Shown here: positions 62,632 through 64,000 of the stretch, piece after piece
How positions within the stretch are numbered: the stretch's first letter is position 1
How the letters are laid out: every line of letters begins with the position of its first letter
Source: CBDFGS01 sp965247255
Lineage (GTDB): Bacteria; Chloroflexota; Dehalococcoidia; Lucifugimonadales; CAUZJF01
Reading direction: 5' to 3'
DNA length: 64,000 nt
NCBI GenBank assembly: GCA_965247255.1
Contig: CBDFGS010000013.1
Span: 558,001-622,000 of the forward strand
Program-made: the position numbers and the translations under genes
The notes under the pieces: model-generated
Databases searched by the model: none
The model's input: only the letters and a program-made list of their open reading frames with translations
Told to the model about the DNA's origin: nothing

Positions 62632-64000
<1,369 letters not shown>

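Overview
The window looks like a piece of a moderately high-GC bacterial chromosome, most probably an uncultivated Chloroflexota of the Dehalococcoidia/SAR202 type. That placement is an inference from gene content: Gfo/Idh paralogues, NHL and SBBP beta-propeller lipoproteins, a CoaX/CoaBC/YtfJ/ValS/PolX/SecA core block and dispersed hairpin repeats. No rRNA, tRNA or CRISPR array was recognised.

Two parts are distinct. About 50.8-64 kb is an ordinary housekeeping block: glutamate dehydrogenase, type III pantothenate kinase, CoaBC, a YtfJ-like protein, ValS behind a promoter/terminator leader, PolX, a Gfo/Idh dehydrogenase and the 3' end of secA. About 1-50.7 kb is accessory DNA crowded with insertion sequences (IS1202-like, IS21, IS256, two IS1380 copies), broken genes and short proteins. 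It ends at a large serine recombinase with a divergent regulator pair.

The accessory part includes a putative glycan-use set on both strands (sulfatase, PHP hydrolase, Gfo/Idh dehydrogenase, Asp-box sialidase-like protein, GH32/43-like propeller protein, aldo/keto reductase). It also holds at least eight beta-propeller genes or fragments (NHL, SBBP, TolB-like), a small-protein operon (DUF1059 plus tandem zinc ribbons), a c-type cytochrome lipoprotein and a hybrid histidine kinase/response regulator pair split by an IS.

The most unusual structure is a dispersed composite repeat. Its unit is the 3' tail of a phage terminase-small-subunit-like gene followed at once by a 40-45 bp repeat, in two related forms, one of them a clear palindrome. 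More than fifteen copies occur between 7.1 and 39.0 kb. At about ten of thirteen loci the unit points into the 5' end of an unrelated accessory gene, so tail, repeat and gene alternate like cassettes. No terminase large subunit, portal or capsid gene is present. Whether the repeat is a recombination site, a promoter-like cargo element or a passive REP-type element cannot be settled from one window.

IS elements mark the history of the region: an IS256 copy with a perfect 8-bp target duplication splits a zinc-ribbon/UvrD helicase that reads in frame once the element is removed, and an IS1380 copy with a 5-bp duplication separates the kinase from its likely response regulator.
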